Of a stretch of 64,000 bases of DNA, positions 51,750 to 60,562 are shown in pieces. The DNA is from Prescottella equi. Lineage in GTDB: Bacteria > Actinomycetota > Actinomycetes > Mycobacteriales > Mycobacteriaceae. Every line of letters begins with the position of its first letter. Position 1 is the first letter of the stretch. A model generated the notes under the pieces. It ran no database searches and was not told the origin of the DNA. It saw nothing but the letters and a program-made list of their open reading frames with translations. A program made the position numbers and the translations under genes. The DNA lies in the NCBI RefSeq assembly GCF_002094305.1, contig NZ_LWTX01000003.1, positions 549,297 through 613,296 of the forward strand, given 5' to 3'.

Positions 51750-52520
51750 TCAGGGTGCGTCGGAGCGATCGGCGATGGCCGCGCGGATCGCGCGCATCTC
51801 GGTGCGCAGCGAGTCCAGTTCGGACCGGATGTCCTGGACGTCGTCCCCCGCCTTCTCGGGCGGCGTCGGATCCGAGGCGACGGACCGCTCGGGAACTCGC
51901 TTCCGCTTGGGCGGGGGCGGCGGGGCCGCCGCCCCCGACGGCGGCGGGACGAAGCCGTTGAGGAACACCGTCGTGAGCGTCTCGGTGAGCGTGTCGATGT
52001 CCTGGCCGAGCGTCTTGCGGTGCCAGCGCACCGACATGAACACGCACTCGCGCATCATTCGCTGGAACTCGAAGATGTCTATACCCGAATTGAATTCGCC
52101 GTCCCGGACGCCGTCCTCGACCACGCTGTACCACGCATCGTGCGACGCCTGGACCGCGTCGGCGATCTCCGGGTAGCCGGGCAGGGACCCGAGGTTCGCG
52201 AAGTCGTTCTGGTAGATCTCCGTCGCGTACGGGTGCATGTCGGCGATCTCGAGCGAGGCGCGGACGATGCCGACGAGACGGGCCCGCGCGCTCTCCGGTC
52301 GGGCGACGACCGCGCGGTACCGCTCCACGAGGTCCGTCAGAAAGCTGACCAGGATCTCCGAGACGATCGCGTCCTTGGACTTGAAGTAGTGGTACAGCGT
52401 GCCCGAGTTCAGGCCCACGGCCTCACCGATCTCCCGGATCGTCGTGGCCGCGATGCCGCGGTCGGAGAACAACCGCGCCGATTCTGTCAGGATGACTTCG
52501 CGTCGACCCGCTGACGCCAC
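51750..52520 (-). CDS. KstR2-like TetR regulator with long C-terminal extension
   Basis: TetR-type protein of 256 residues from GTG 52520 (GAGGAG site). HTH at about residues 5-50 (REVILTESARLFSDRGIAATTIREIGEAVGLNSGTLYHYF) and a ligand domain resembling KstR2, including CVFMSVRWHRK. Unusually, a 65-residue tail follows: a Pro/Lys-rich linker (PPPPPKRKRVPERS) and a predicted helix (DIRSELDSLRTEMRAIRAAIA). KstR2 controls steroid C/D-ring genes; this one sits downstream of an extradiol operon that it probably controls. A CAAGCG-type site lies 80 bp upstream. Confidence 0.85.
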   Translation of the reverse strand: MASAGRREVILTESARLFSDRGIAATTIREIGEAVGLNSGTLYHYFKSKDAIVSEILVSFLTDLVERYRAVVARPESARARLVGIVRASLEIADMHPYATEIYQNDFANLGSLPGYPEIADAVQASHDAWYSVVEDGVRDGEFNSGIDIFEFQRMMRECVFMSVRWHRKTLGQDIDTLTETLTTVFLNGFVPPPSGAAAPPPPPKRKRVPERSVASDPTPPEKAGDDVQDIRSELDSLRTEMRAIRAAIADRSDAP

Positions 52521-52600
52521 ACGTACTCCTCATTGTCCAGGTATTCGGTTCGACCGAGTATCACCGAAGGCTAGCAGCGGCGAACTGGACGATTGATCGA

Positions 52601-52616
52601 CGAAGCGCTTGCTCGG
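52601..52616. promoter_or_regulatory. Candidate TetR-site CGAAGCGCTTGCTCGG
   Basis: An imperfect dyad (AAGCG/CGCTT core) lies between the TetR start and the dioxygenase stop. It shares the 11-mer CGCTTGCTCGG with the site before the lactonase gene (60457-60470) and resembles half of the published KstR2 motif (AAGCAAG-N2-CTTGCTT). Confidence 0.4.
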
Positions 52617-52624
52617 TGGCTGCC

Positions 52625-53506
52625 TCAGAGCGGGAGCCCCTTCGCACCGGCCGGTGCGGGCGTGTACTTGTGCCCCCACACCGCTCCCTCGGTGATCCGA
52701 TAGGTCGGTGCCGGGCCCTCGATCCGCTCGCCACCCCAGCCGATCTCGGTGGCATGACCGTCGGGGGAGTAGACGTAGAACGACAGCATGCGGTCGTTGG
52801 TGTGCTTGCCCAGCGACTGCATCATGGGGATGCCGAGCCCGTCGACGCGGTCGAGTGCCTTGCCGACGTCGTCGATGTCCGCCGTCTCCACCATGAGGTG
52901 CAGCAGGGCCGGCCCCTGGGCCGGATTGAGTCCGAGCGTGTGCTGACGCGCGTTGCAGCCCAGGAAGTAACTGGTTCCCCCGGGGAGCTCGAGCGAGTTG
53001 CGCTCGGCGAATCCCAGTACGTCCACGTAGAACTCGTACGCCTTCTCGGTGTCCACCACGTTCAGGATGACGTGGCCCATGCCCTGATCGCCGGTGACGA
53101 AGCCGGACACGTGCGGGAGTTCGACCGGACGATGACTGAGCACCGGTCCGTAGAACAACTCCACCCGGTTGCCCGAGGGGTCGTCGAACCCTGCGAACCC
53201 CGAGACCTGCCGCAGCGCGCACTCCTCCGCGGTGCCGGCCCGGGTCTCGATCCCGGCCGCCTCGACGCGGGCCACCAGTTCCCGCAGATCGCCACGGTCG
53301 AGGACTTCGAATCCGACCGCCTCCAGACCGGGCGTCGCGGACTCGGTGACCACCAGCCGTGGCGGGTAGTCGTCCATGCGGTAGTGCTGCGAGCCCGGCA
53401 GCGGGCCGTCCACGGGCATCATGCCCAGAAAGTCGGCCGCAAAGGGCTTCCATCGCGCCGCCGATTCGACGTTCAGGCGCAGGTATCCCAGCGAGAGAAC
53501 AGGCAT
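52625..53506 (-). CDS. Extradiol ring-cleavage dioxygenase, HsaC/BphC-like
   Basis: Type I extradiol dioxygenase (two-domain VOC fold) of 293 residues. Iron ligands are expected as His in GHVILNVVD (near residue 143), His in LLHLMVE (near 207) and Glu in HATEIGWGG (near 255). It cleaves catechols next to the diol, as BphC, or HsaC in steroid A/B-ring breakdown. It starts 15 nt after the monooxygenase stop, with GAGGAG upstream. It is third gene of the ring-cleavage operon. Confidence 0.92.
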   Translation of the reverse strand: MPVLSLGYLRLNVESAARWKPFAADFLGMMPVDGPLPGSQHYRMDDYPPRLVVTESATPGLEAVGFEVLDRGDLRELVARVEAAGIETRAGTAEECALRQVSGFAGFDDPSGNRVELFYGPVLSHRPVELPHVSGFVTGDQGMGHVILNVVDTEKAYEFYVDVLGFAERNSLELPGGTSYFLGCNARQHTLGLNPAQGPALLHLMVETADIDDVGKALDRVDGLGIPMMQSLGKHTNDRMLSFYVYSPDGHATEIGWGGERIEGPAPTYRITEGAVWGHKYTPAPAGAKGLPL

Positions 53507-53521
53507 TGCGTACTCCTCGGA

Positions 53522-54685
53522 TCAGTAGAGGGTGCCGGGGTTTCCGGTGAGCAGGTATTCGCCGTACTCGTGATCGGACCGGTCGGGCAGATTGACGGCG
53601 TGGTGCTGACCCGCGTGGACGTCGCGCCACACCGCCTGCAGCGCGCTCGCCGTGGAGATCGAGCGGGGGCCACCGACCTGGTAGGCCTTGTCGGCGGCCG
53701 AGACAGCAAGCCGGACAGCGGCGATGTGGTCCCGTCTGGTGTGCTGACGGACCTCCATCGGCACCTGGTCGCCGCGTTCGACGGCGGCGTAGGCGTCGGC
53801 GAGGTTCGCCTGCAGGATCCGGTACGCGGTGTCGACCTCGAAGTCGGCCTCTGCGAGGCGGGTGAGGGAGGCCGGGTGGGGGAGCTTCGACGCGTCGACG
53901 GCCAAGCGGGACTGGTGGATTCCCACGGCCTCGTCGAGCACCCGACGCGACATACCCACCAAAGGCATCACGACGGCGTTGACGAACAGCGTGTACCACG
54001 GGATCCGGAACAGGCCCGCGGTGTTCACCTCGTTGCCGGGGTAGCGCTGGGCGTACAGGTCCGCGACGTCGAGTACACGATGGTCGGGCACGAAGGCCCC
54101 GTCGACCACGATGTCGTTGCTGCCGGTGCCCGCGAGCCCGGACGTGAACCAGACGTCGTCGATCGTGTAGTCGGCACAGGGGAGCAGCAGGTGCACCTGC
54201 TGTCCGGTGCGGCGCCCGTCCGCGTCGGTGACCATCGCACCGACGAACACCCAGTCACAGTGATTGCTGCCCGACGAGAAACCCCAGCGCCCGGTCAGTT
54301 CGTAACCGCCGGGCACGATCCGGGCGGTGCCGGCTGGGCTGTACGACGAACTGATCCACGTGTCGGGGTTCTCGCCCCACACGTCGTGCTGCGCCCGATC
54401 CGGGTACAGACCCAGGTGCCACGAGTGGACGCCTACGACGCCGGTCACCCAGCCCGCCGAACTCGACAGCCGGGCGATCTCGTACATCGCGGCGTTGAAC
54501 ACGCCGGGGTCGGCCTCGAAACCGCCGTAGCGCCTGGGCTGCAGGAGCCGCATGACACCCGCGTCGCGGAGGATCTTGGCGGAGTCGTCGGCGAGCTTGC
54601 GCTGCTCGACGCACTCGGATTCCAGGTCGCGCATCCGGTCGCCGGCGGCGCGGACCGAATCGATGGCTTCGTGCTGAAACTGCAT
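53522..54685 (-). CDS. Flavin-dependent monooxygenase, HsaA-like
   Basis: Acyl-CoA-dehydrogenase-fold monooxygenase of 387 residues of the HsaA/HpaB-type group: RLSSSAGWVTGVVGVHSWHLG, GRWGFSSGSNHCDWVFVG, TSGLAGTGSNDIVVDGAFVP, and the C-terminal QVGGPRSIST...VWRDVHAGQHH, typical of HsaA. It hydroxylates a phenol to a catechol with reduced flavin made by a partner reductase, which is not in this window. ATG 54685 has AAAGG upstream; GTG 54697 is the alternative. It lies between the hydrolase and the dioxygenase genes. Confidence 0.9.
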   Translation of the reverse strand: MQFQHEAIDSVRAAGDRMRDLESECVEQRKLADDSAKILRDAGVMRLLQPRRYGGFEADPGVFNAAMYEIARLSSSAGWVTGVVGVHSWHLGLYPDRAQHDVWGENPDTWISSSYSPAGTARIVPGGYELTGRWGFSSGSNHCDWVFVGAMVTDADGRRTGQQVHLLLPCADYTIDDVWFTSGLAGTGSNDIVVDGAFVPDHRVLDVADLYAQRYPGNEVNTAGLFRIPWYTLFVNAVVMPLVGMSRRVLDEAVGIHQSRLAVDASKLPHPASLTRLAEADFEVDTAYRILQANLADAYAAVERGDQVPMEVRQHTRRDHIAAVRLAVSAADKAYQVGGPRSISTASALQAVWRDVHAGQHHAVNLPDRSDHEYGEYLLTGNPGTLY

Positions 54686-54720
54686 GGTGAAGGGCACCTT
54701 TCGTCAGCGTGGAGCGGGGA

Positions 54721-55557
54721 CTAGCGGGTCAGGAATTCCGTGACGAGGGACTCGAAGTCGTGCTTGCGCTCGACCTGTGCCCAGTGCCCGCACTCGCCGA
54801 GGATGTGCAGGTCCGCCTTGGGCATCCGGCGCAACGCGAACAGGGCCCCGTCCGGTGGCAGCATGCGGTCGTCGCGGCCCCAGGTGACGAGCGTCTTGTG
54901 CGGGATCTCGTCGGTGCGCGCCCACAGCGGCGCCTTGCCGGGCAGCCCGAGCGACGCCATCACCGCGCGCATGCGCTCGATCGCCCGCGGTGCGGTGGCG
55001 TTGGCCCAGCGCTCGTGGAGAAGCTGAGGGGTGATGGTGGCCGGGTCGTAGACCATCGAGTCGACCCACGCCTCGAGGGCTTCGCGAGTGGGATCCACCA
55101 GGAAGGCGTTGAGGCGCCGCGCCCCCTCGCTCATCATCGGACCGAGCAGCGGCGCGTACAGGCCGCCGGGGCCCATCAGAGCCATCCGGTCCACCCGGTC
55201 CGGGGCCAGTGCGGCGGTCTCGAGTGCAACCCAGCCGCCCATCGAATTGCCCAGCAGGTGCGCCTTCTCGATGCCGAGATCGTCGAGCAGTGTGACGATG
55301 GTTTCGGCGGCGACCTCGGGGTACGGCCGGTCGTACTCCATGTCGGGGCTCGCGCCGAACCCCGGCATGTCGACGACGATGGTGCGGAAGTCGCGCGCGA
55401 AGACCGGCAGGTTCTTCGAGAAGTTCGACCAGCCGGACACGCCCGGTCCGGAACCGTGCAGCAGCACGAGCGGGTGCCCCTCGCCCGCCTCGTGGAAGTG
55501 CAGCTTGTCGGTCGCGGAAGGGCCGCGGGTGGTGTCGGCGTAGTCGAGCGTGTCCAT
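54721..55557 (-). CDS. Meta-cleavage product hydrolase, HsaD/BphD-like
   Basis: Alpha/beta hydrolase of 278 residues: oxyanion start VLLHGSGPGVSGWSNF, nucleophile elbow LLGNSMGGW, acidic residue in WGRDDRMLP and catalytic His in GECGHWAQVE. It hydrolyses the C-C bond of ring-cleavage products. The GSGPGVSGW pattern is that of MCP hydrolases. ATG 55557 follows GGAGG; the longer frame upstream crosses the promoter. It is first gene of the three-gene ring-cleavage operon. Confidence 0.92.
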   Translation of the reverse strand: MDTLDYADTTRGPSATDKLHFHEAGEGHPLVLLHGSGPGVSGWSNFSKNLPVFARDFRTIVVDMPGFGASPDMEYDRPYPEVAAETIVTLLDDLGIEKAHLLGNSMGGWVALETAALAPDRVDRMALMGPGGLYAPLLGPMMSEGARRLNAFLVDPTREALEAWVDSMVYDPATITPQLLHERWANATAPRAIERMRAVMASLGLPGKAPLWARTDEIPHKTLVTWGRDDRMLPPDGALFALRRMPKADLHILGECGHWAQVERKHDFESLVTEFLTR

Positions 55558-55654
55558 TCTGGTCCCATCCTCCGTGCGGTTCGTTGGCGAATAGCAAGAA
55601 GCCCTGAGCGCGAACCGATCTCGGTAACAGTTCGAATTCCGATACTGGATCGTG

Positions 55655-55683
55655 AGCCTACGGTCACTCCCGAGTTCAATCAA
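55655..55683 (-). promoter_or_regulatory. Promoter of the ring-cleavage operon
   Basis: TTGATT (-35, 55678-55683) and TAGGCT (-10, 55655-55660) on the minus strand are 17 bp apart, about 100 nt before the hydrolase ATG. The palindrome at 55676-55691 covers the -35. Confidence 0.5.
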
Positions 55684-55691
55684 GCGATTGA
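55676..55691. promoter_or_regulatory. Operator-like palindrome TCAATC-AAGC-GATTGA
   Basis: A perfect 6-bp inverted repeat with a 4-bp spacer overlaps the -35 of the ring-cleavage promoter. It contains CAAGCGATT, related to the CAAGCG core at 52601-52616 and 60457-60470. It probably binds the KstR2-like TetR (inference). Confidence 0.5.
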
Positions 55692-55749
55692 GTGATTCTG
55701 GTGACCGCATGTTCCACCAGGCAGGAAGTTCGCTGAATAGAACTGAAAT

Positions 55750-55777
55750 GTTCGTCTGACCGAACTCGAGCTAGTCT
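55750..55777 (+). promoter_or_regulatory. Promoter region of sod-nrdF with GTTCG-N6-CGAAC dyad
   Basis: TAGTCT (55772-55777) is a good -10 about 33 nt before the SOD ATG. A perfect inverted repeat GTTCG-N6-CGAAC (55750-55765) lies over the expected -35, suggesting control by a regulator. The regulator is unknown. Confidence 0.45.
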
Positions 55778-55809
55778 GACGGCAATCCATCGACGAAAGG
55801 TGACCAGAG

Positions 55810-57409
<1,600 letters not shown>

Positions 57410-57413
57410 ATCC

Positions 57414-57899
57414 TCAGTCCGCCCGGCGCAGTTCCGCGCGCAGGTGATGAGTCATCGGCACCGCGTCGAACGCCATCCACATGTCGTACGCGAGCACCGT
57501 CCCGCCCTCGAGAAGCTCGAAGCGGCGCCGGATCTCGTGGACCGGCTTGGCGTCCGGGGAGGCGTCGAGCGCGTGCGAGACGAAGTCGAGAACCCCGTCG
57601 GACAGGGTGGCACGGTGGATCTCCACGAAACCGGTGGGCTGCGCCACCAGGAGTTCGACGCCATCGCCGGCCCGCCGCAGGTAGCCGGTCTCGGTGTGCA
57701 TCGGCATGCCGCCGCCGGGCTTGCGGGTGCGGGACCGGTAGAACAGGAACGGCTTGCCGCTCGGCGCGAGTTCGATCTCCTCGTCGTACGCGAAGTCGTC
57801 GATCGTGGGGTAGTGACCGGAACCGCCCCCCACCCAGCGTCCGGCGAACGCGGTGAGATCACCGAGGGGCGCGAGCAGTTCGGGCTGCGTCTGATCCAT
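57414..57899 (-). CDS. Nitrobindin-family haem protein
   Basis: Ten-stranded beta-barrel of 161 residues, FABP/nitrobindin (THAP4-like) family: FAGRWVGGGSGHYPTIDDF carries the GxWxGxG motif, and the C-terminal MTHHLRAELRR carries the likely axial His. Ferric haem nitrobindins isomerise peroxynitrite to nitrate. Fits the nearby oxidative-stress genes. Convergent with nrdF (4-bp gap). TAGACT ends 6 nt before the ATG, so the transcript is leaderless. Confidence 0.88.
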   Translation of the reverse strand: MDQTQPELLAPLGDLTAFAGRWVGGGSGHYPTIDDFAYDEEIELAPSGKPFLFYRSRTRKPGGGMPMHTETGYLRRAGDGVELLVAQPTGFVEIHRATLSDGVLDFVSHALDASPDAKPVHEIRRRFELLEGGTVLAYDMWMAFDAVPMTHHLRAELRRAD

Positions 57900-57905
57900 G
57901 CCGTC

Positions 57906-57911
57906 AGTCTA
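57906..57911 (-). promoter_or_regulatory. -10 box TAGACT of leaderless nitrobindin gene
   Basis: TAGACT on the minus strand ends 6 nt before ATG 57899. It overlaps the 3' end of the manganese exporter gene. Confidence 0.45.
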
Positions 57912-58616
57912 GGAAGTGCGCGACCGGTCGGGCTGATCGGCGGACTCTTCGAGTGCGGGACGACCCTTGGTCAGGCGTCGAACGCCGGCGCCCACAGCGG
58001 CGACCGCCACCACCGCACCGGCGGTGATCGGGCCGGCCGGGCTCTCGGGGAAGAGTCCCTCGAGGACGAGCCACGCGCCGAAGGCGAAGAACAGGACCGC
58101 CGCGCCGATCCGGACGACCGCCTCGGGCAGGTGCTTGCCGAGAACCGCGCCGACGACGATCGCGAGGGCGTCAGCCGCCACCATGCCGACTGTGGAGCCG
58201 ATCCAGACGCCCACCCAGTCGTTGTCGGCTGCGAGCGTGACGGTGGCCAGCATCGTCTTGTCGCCGAGTTCGGCGAGGAAGAACGCCGACGCGACCGCCA
58301 GGAAGGCCGAGCCGGTGACCTTGCCGGCCTTGCTCTCCTCGTCGTCGGAGAGGCTGTCGCCGCGCAGGGTCCACAGACCGAAGATCACGAACGCGATGCC
58401 GCCGACGATCGAGATCGCCGTGGTGGGCAGTGCCGCCCCGAGGAAGTGGCCGACGCCGACCGAGACCAGGTGCACGACGGTGGTGGCGACGGTGATGCCC
58501 GCGATCACCACCCACCAGCGGTAACGCAGGGCGAATGTCATTGCCATGAGCTGGGACTTGTCGCCCAGTTCCGCTACGAAGATGACGCCGAAACTCAGCA
58601 GCATCGCGGCCAGCAT
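57909..58616 (-). CDS. GDT1/UPF0016-family manganese exporter
   Basis: Membrane protein of 235 residues, about six TM helices in two repeats, each with the family motif ExGDK(S/T): AELGDKSQLMAMT at residues 15-27 and AELGDKTMLATVT near 117. TMEM165/GDT1 relatives (MneA/MntX-type) export Mn2+ or Ca2+. The ATG at 58616 is the true start, set by GGAGGAGG at 58623-58630 and by the riboswitch that occupies the upstream frame. A C-terminal basic tail follows. It is likely switched on by manganese. Confidence 0.92.
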   Translation of the reverse strand: MLAAMLLSFGVIFVAELGDKSQLMAMTFALRYRWWVVIAGITVATTVVHLVSVGVGHFLGAALPTTAISIVGGIAFVIFGLWTLRGDSLSDDEESKAGKVTGSAFLAVASAFFLAELGDKTMLATVTLAADNDWVGVWIGSTVGMVAADALAIVVGAVLGKHLPEAVVRIGAAVLFFAFGAWLVLEGLFPESPAGPITAGAVVAVAAVGAGVRRLTKGRPALEESADQPDRSRTS

Positions 58617-58624
58617 GTGGAACC

Positions 58625-58671
58625 TCCTCCGGACTTCTCGTTCTCGGAGGATGTCGGGAAACCTTCCTCCG
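58625..58671 (-). promoter_or_regulatory. Riboswitch expression platform: alternative SD hairpins
   Basis: Read on the minus strand, CGGAGGA (58671-58665), TCCTCCG (58651-58645) and CGGAGGA (58631-58625) lie in order; the last copy is part of the ribosome site. The middle segment can pair with either copy, so the two hairpins exclude each other. Pairing with the downstream copy hides the ribosome site, and pairing with the upstream copy frees it. Translational control by the aptamer just upstream is inferred. Confidence 0.65.
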
Positions 58672-58689
58672 GCCCCGAACGCGGCGCGC

Positions 58690-58803
58690 TCGCGGGCCGA
58701 AGGTCTCGCCCACCGGTACGGAGACCGGTCCGCTGAGCCGGGCGGGCACTTGGTCGTGCCGGCCAGTATGTCGACCCAGCGATTGGGGGCTACTCCCCTT
58801 CGC
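58690..58803 (-). ncRNA. yybP-ykoY manganese riboswitch aptamer
   Basis: The minus strand carries both halves of the conserved Mn2+ aptamer: GGGGAGTAGC (58798-58789) and GAGACCTTCGGCCC (58707-58694), with the typical actinobacterial GTCGACATAC segment between (58776-58767). This class controls Mn exporters (MntP, TerC, UPF0016) and turns genes on when Mn2+ binds. It is directly upstream of the GDT1 exporter. Confidence 0.88.
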
Positions 58804-58810
58804 TGACGCA

Positions 58811-58839
58811 ACGATAACCGTGGATTGGTGAAAGTGCAA
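58811..58839 (-). promoter_or_regulatory. Promoter of the riboswitch-exporter transcript
   Basis: TTGCAC (58834-58839) and TATCGT (58811-58816) on the minus strand are 17 bp apart. The start of transcription would be near 58804, just before GGGGAGTAGC, giving a leader of about 190 nt. Confidence 0.6.
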
Positions 58840-58886
58840 AGGCTGCAATAAGTTTGGAATACCGAACTTTTCTCTTTCGGTGCCGG

Positions 58887-59414
58887 TCACGCCGCGAGCA
58901 GCATTGCCAGAACTGCGGTGTCGGGATCGCTGATCGGGTCGATTCCCACGCGCGAAATCATCGATGTGACAGTGCCGTCCGCCTCCGCCTCGACCCATGC
59001 GGCGCGATGCTCGAGCCCGAGATGCGGCAGTCCCGGCAGCAACAGGCAACCCGACGCGGCGCCCGTGCACTCCGGCAGCGACGGGACCGTCTCGGCCGGC
59101 GGATGCAACATCATCAGGGCCGGGGGCTGGTGTTCAACGAAGCGACCCGGCGACACCGCGGAGTCGCCGAGGACGGGACCCTCCGCGATGATCAAACCGA
59201 CCGTTCCCGGTGCCGGATCGTCCGGGACCTCTTCCCGGGCTCCGAACACGGTGGACGTGGGCAACAGTCCCGGCAGCGACGCGATCCGCACCGCGAGTGC
59301 CAGCAACTGCGCCCACTCCCGCGTGGTGTCCGGCCAACGTCCGGAGATGACGAAGCCGCGCAGGTCTCCCGAGGCGTGGAACGGCGCGATTCCGACGAAG
59401 TCGTTCTCGTTCAT
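58887..59414 (-). CDS. Hypothetical protein
   Basis: Protein of 175 residues with no recognised family. N terminus NENDFVGIAPFHASGDLRGFVISGRWPD, then repeated hydrophobic and acidic strands (VGLIIAEGPVLGDSAVS, HRAAWVEAEADGTVTSMIS). GAGG precedes ATG 59414; the upstream 46-codon extension is Ala/Gly-rich and unlikely. It lies between the riboswitch promoter and the lactonase gene, in the same direction as both. The 59415-59576 gap shows nothing. Confidence 0.55.
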   Translation of the reverse strand: MNENDFVGIAPFHASGDLRGFVISGRWPDTTREWAQLLALAVRIASLPGLLPTSTVFGAREEVPDDPAPGTVGLIIAEGPVLGDSAVSPGRFVEHQPPALMMLHPPAETVPSLPECTGAASGCLLLPGLPHLGLEHRAAWVEAEADGTVTSMISRVGIDPISDPDTAVLAMLLAA

Positions 59415-59576
59415 CTCGGCCTCGATTCTTCCCGCGCGGTACCCGTCGACGACGGGAGCGCCGGGCGAACCCGATGTCGGGCCCGCCCGGCGCGCGTCGT
59501 TCACACCTCGTTGGGTACTACGAGCATGCGCCGCGGTAGTGCTGGCACACAAGGGGTCTCGAGTGCCAGCCCGGCG

Positions 59577-60437
59577 TCAGAGGCCCGCGCCGGGCACCGC
59601 GACCCGCATGCGCCGGATCGCGCCGCCGCCGAGCCGCAGGGCCTCCTCGGGGACCCAGGTGTCTGCGGTGCAGACGAACAGATCGCGGCCGTCGGCGCCG
59701 CCGAGCGCCACCGCGTACGGGTGCGGCACGGAGACACGATCGAGAATCGCGCCGTCCGCGCCGACGCGGATGACCTCTTCGCTGAACGGCGACGCCACCC
59801 AGACGGCCCCCTCGGCATCGAGCGCGATCCCGTCGGGCATGACCCGGGGATCGTCGAACTCGACGAGTGCGCGGCGGTTCACCAGGCTGCCGTCGGCCTC
59901 GATCGTGAACGCGGACAGGCGTGCCGGTGTCGCGCGGGTCTCGGCAACGATGAGTGTCGAGCCGTCCGGGGTGATCGCCATGCCGTTCGCGAACATCATC
60001 TCCGTCGCCACGATGTGCGCGGTACCGTCGGCCTCGACCATCGCCAGGTCGGCCGGGAACGGCGGTTCCGGGGGTGCGCTGGCATCGCCGTAGTTACCGA
60101 TGTACGTCCGGCCGTGCCGGTCCACCGTCATGTCGTTGAGGTGCCAGGTGGCGATGCCGCTCAGGTTCGCGTGCGGCCTGAGCGTGCCGTCGGAACCGAG
60201 ACGATAGATCCTGCGTTCCTCCACCGACGCGACCAGGAGATCGCCGTCGGGCAGAAATCCCAGGCCTGCGGGCTGACCCGGCACCTCGACGACATGCTCG
60301 ACGTCCCCGGTGGCGGGATCCAGCCGCAGGACCACGCCGCGGTAGATGTCGGAGAACCACAAGTGGCCGTCCCGCCACCGGGGGCATTCGGGGAACGCCA
60401 GACCTGTGGCGAGGGTGTCGAGTGTGAGGTCCGTCAT
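59577..60437 (-). CDS. SMP-30/gluconolactonase-family lactonase
   Basis: Six-bladed propeller of 286 residues: GLAFPECPRWRDGHLWFSDI (metal Glu), GDVEHVVEVPGQPAGLGFLPDG, WHLNDMTVDRHGRTYIGN (Asn ligand), MMFANGMAITPDGSTLIVAET (Asn), and PDGIALDAEGAVWVAS (Asp). It is a divalent-metal lactone hydrolase. TAGTCT lies 7 nt before ATG 60437 (leaderless), and a CGCTTGCTCGG site lies at 60457-60470. That site suggests coregulation with the ring-cleavage cluster. Confidence 0.87.
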   Translation of the reverse strand: MTDLTLDTLATGLAFPECPRWRDGHLWFSDIYRGVVLRLDPATGDVEHVVEVPGQPAGLGFLPDGDLLVASVEERRIYRLGSDGTLRPHANLSGIATWHLNDMTVDRHGRTYIGNYGDASAPPEPPFPADLAMVEADGTAHIVATEMMFANGMAITPDGSTLIVAETRATPARLSAFTIEADGSLVNRRALVEFDDPRVMPDGIALDAEGAVWVASPFSEEVIRVGADGAILDRVSVPHPYAVALGGADGRDLFVCTADTWVPEEALRLGGGAIRRMRVAVPGAGL

Positions 60438-60444
60438 AGTCGCC

Positions 60445-60450
60445 AGACTA
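60445..60450 (-). promoter_or_regulatory. -10 box TAGTCT of leaderless lactonase gene
   Basis: TAGTCT on the minus strand ends 7 nt before ATG 60437. Confidence 0.45.
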
Positions 60451-60456
60451 CGTACT

Positions 60457-60470
60457 GAACGCTTGCTCGG
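60457..60470. promoter_or_regulatory. Candidate TetR-site GAACGCTTGCTCGG
   Basis: It contains CGCTTGCTCGG, the same 11-mer as at 52601-52616, centred close to the -35 position of the leaderless lactonase promoter. It could be bound by the KstR2-like TetR. Confidence 0.35.
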
Positions 60471-60562
60471 CGAGACGGAGCAACCTCCCAGGTTCACCGC
60501 AGGTTCACTCGAGGTTCACCCGATGAACTGGTGCCGCCCCCGAGAGAAAGGCTGCACCGACC

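Noticed and set aside
55571..55709. 46-residue extension of the HsaD-like hydrolase
   Set aside because: It crosses the promoter and operator and has a composition unlike the protein.
58617..58811. N-terminal extension of the GDT1 exporter by 65 residues
   Set aside because: That stretch is the manganese riboswitch leader; the family start and the ribosome site are at ATG 58616.
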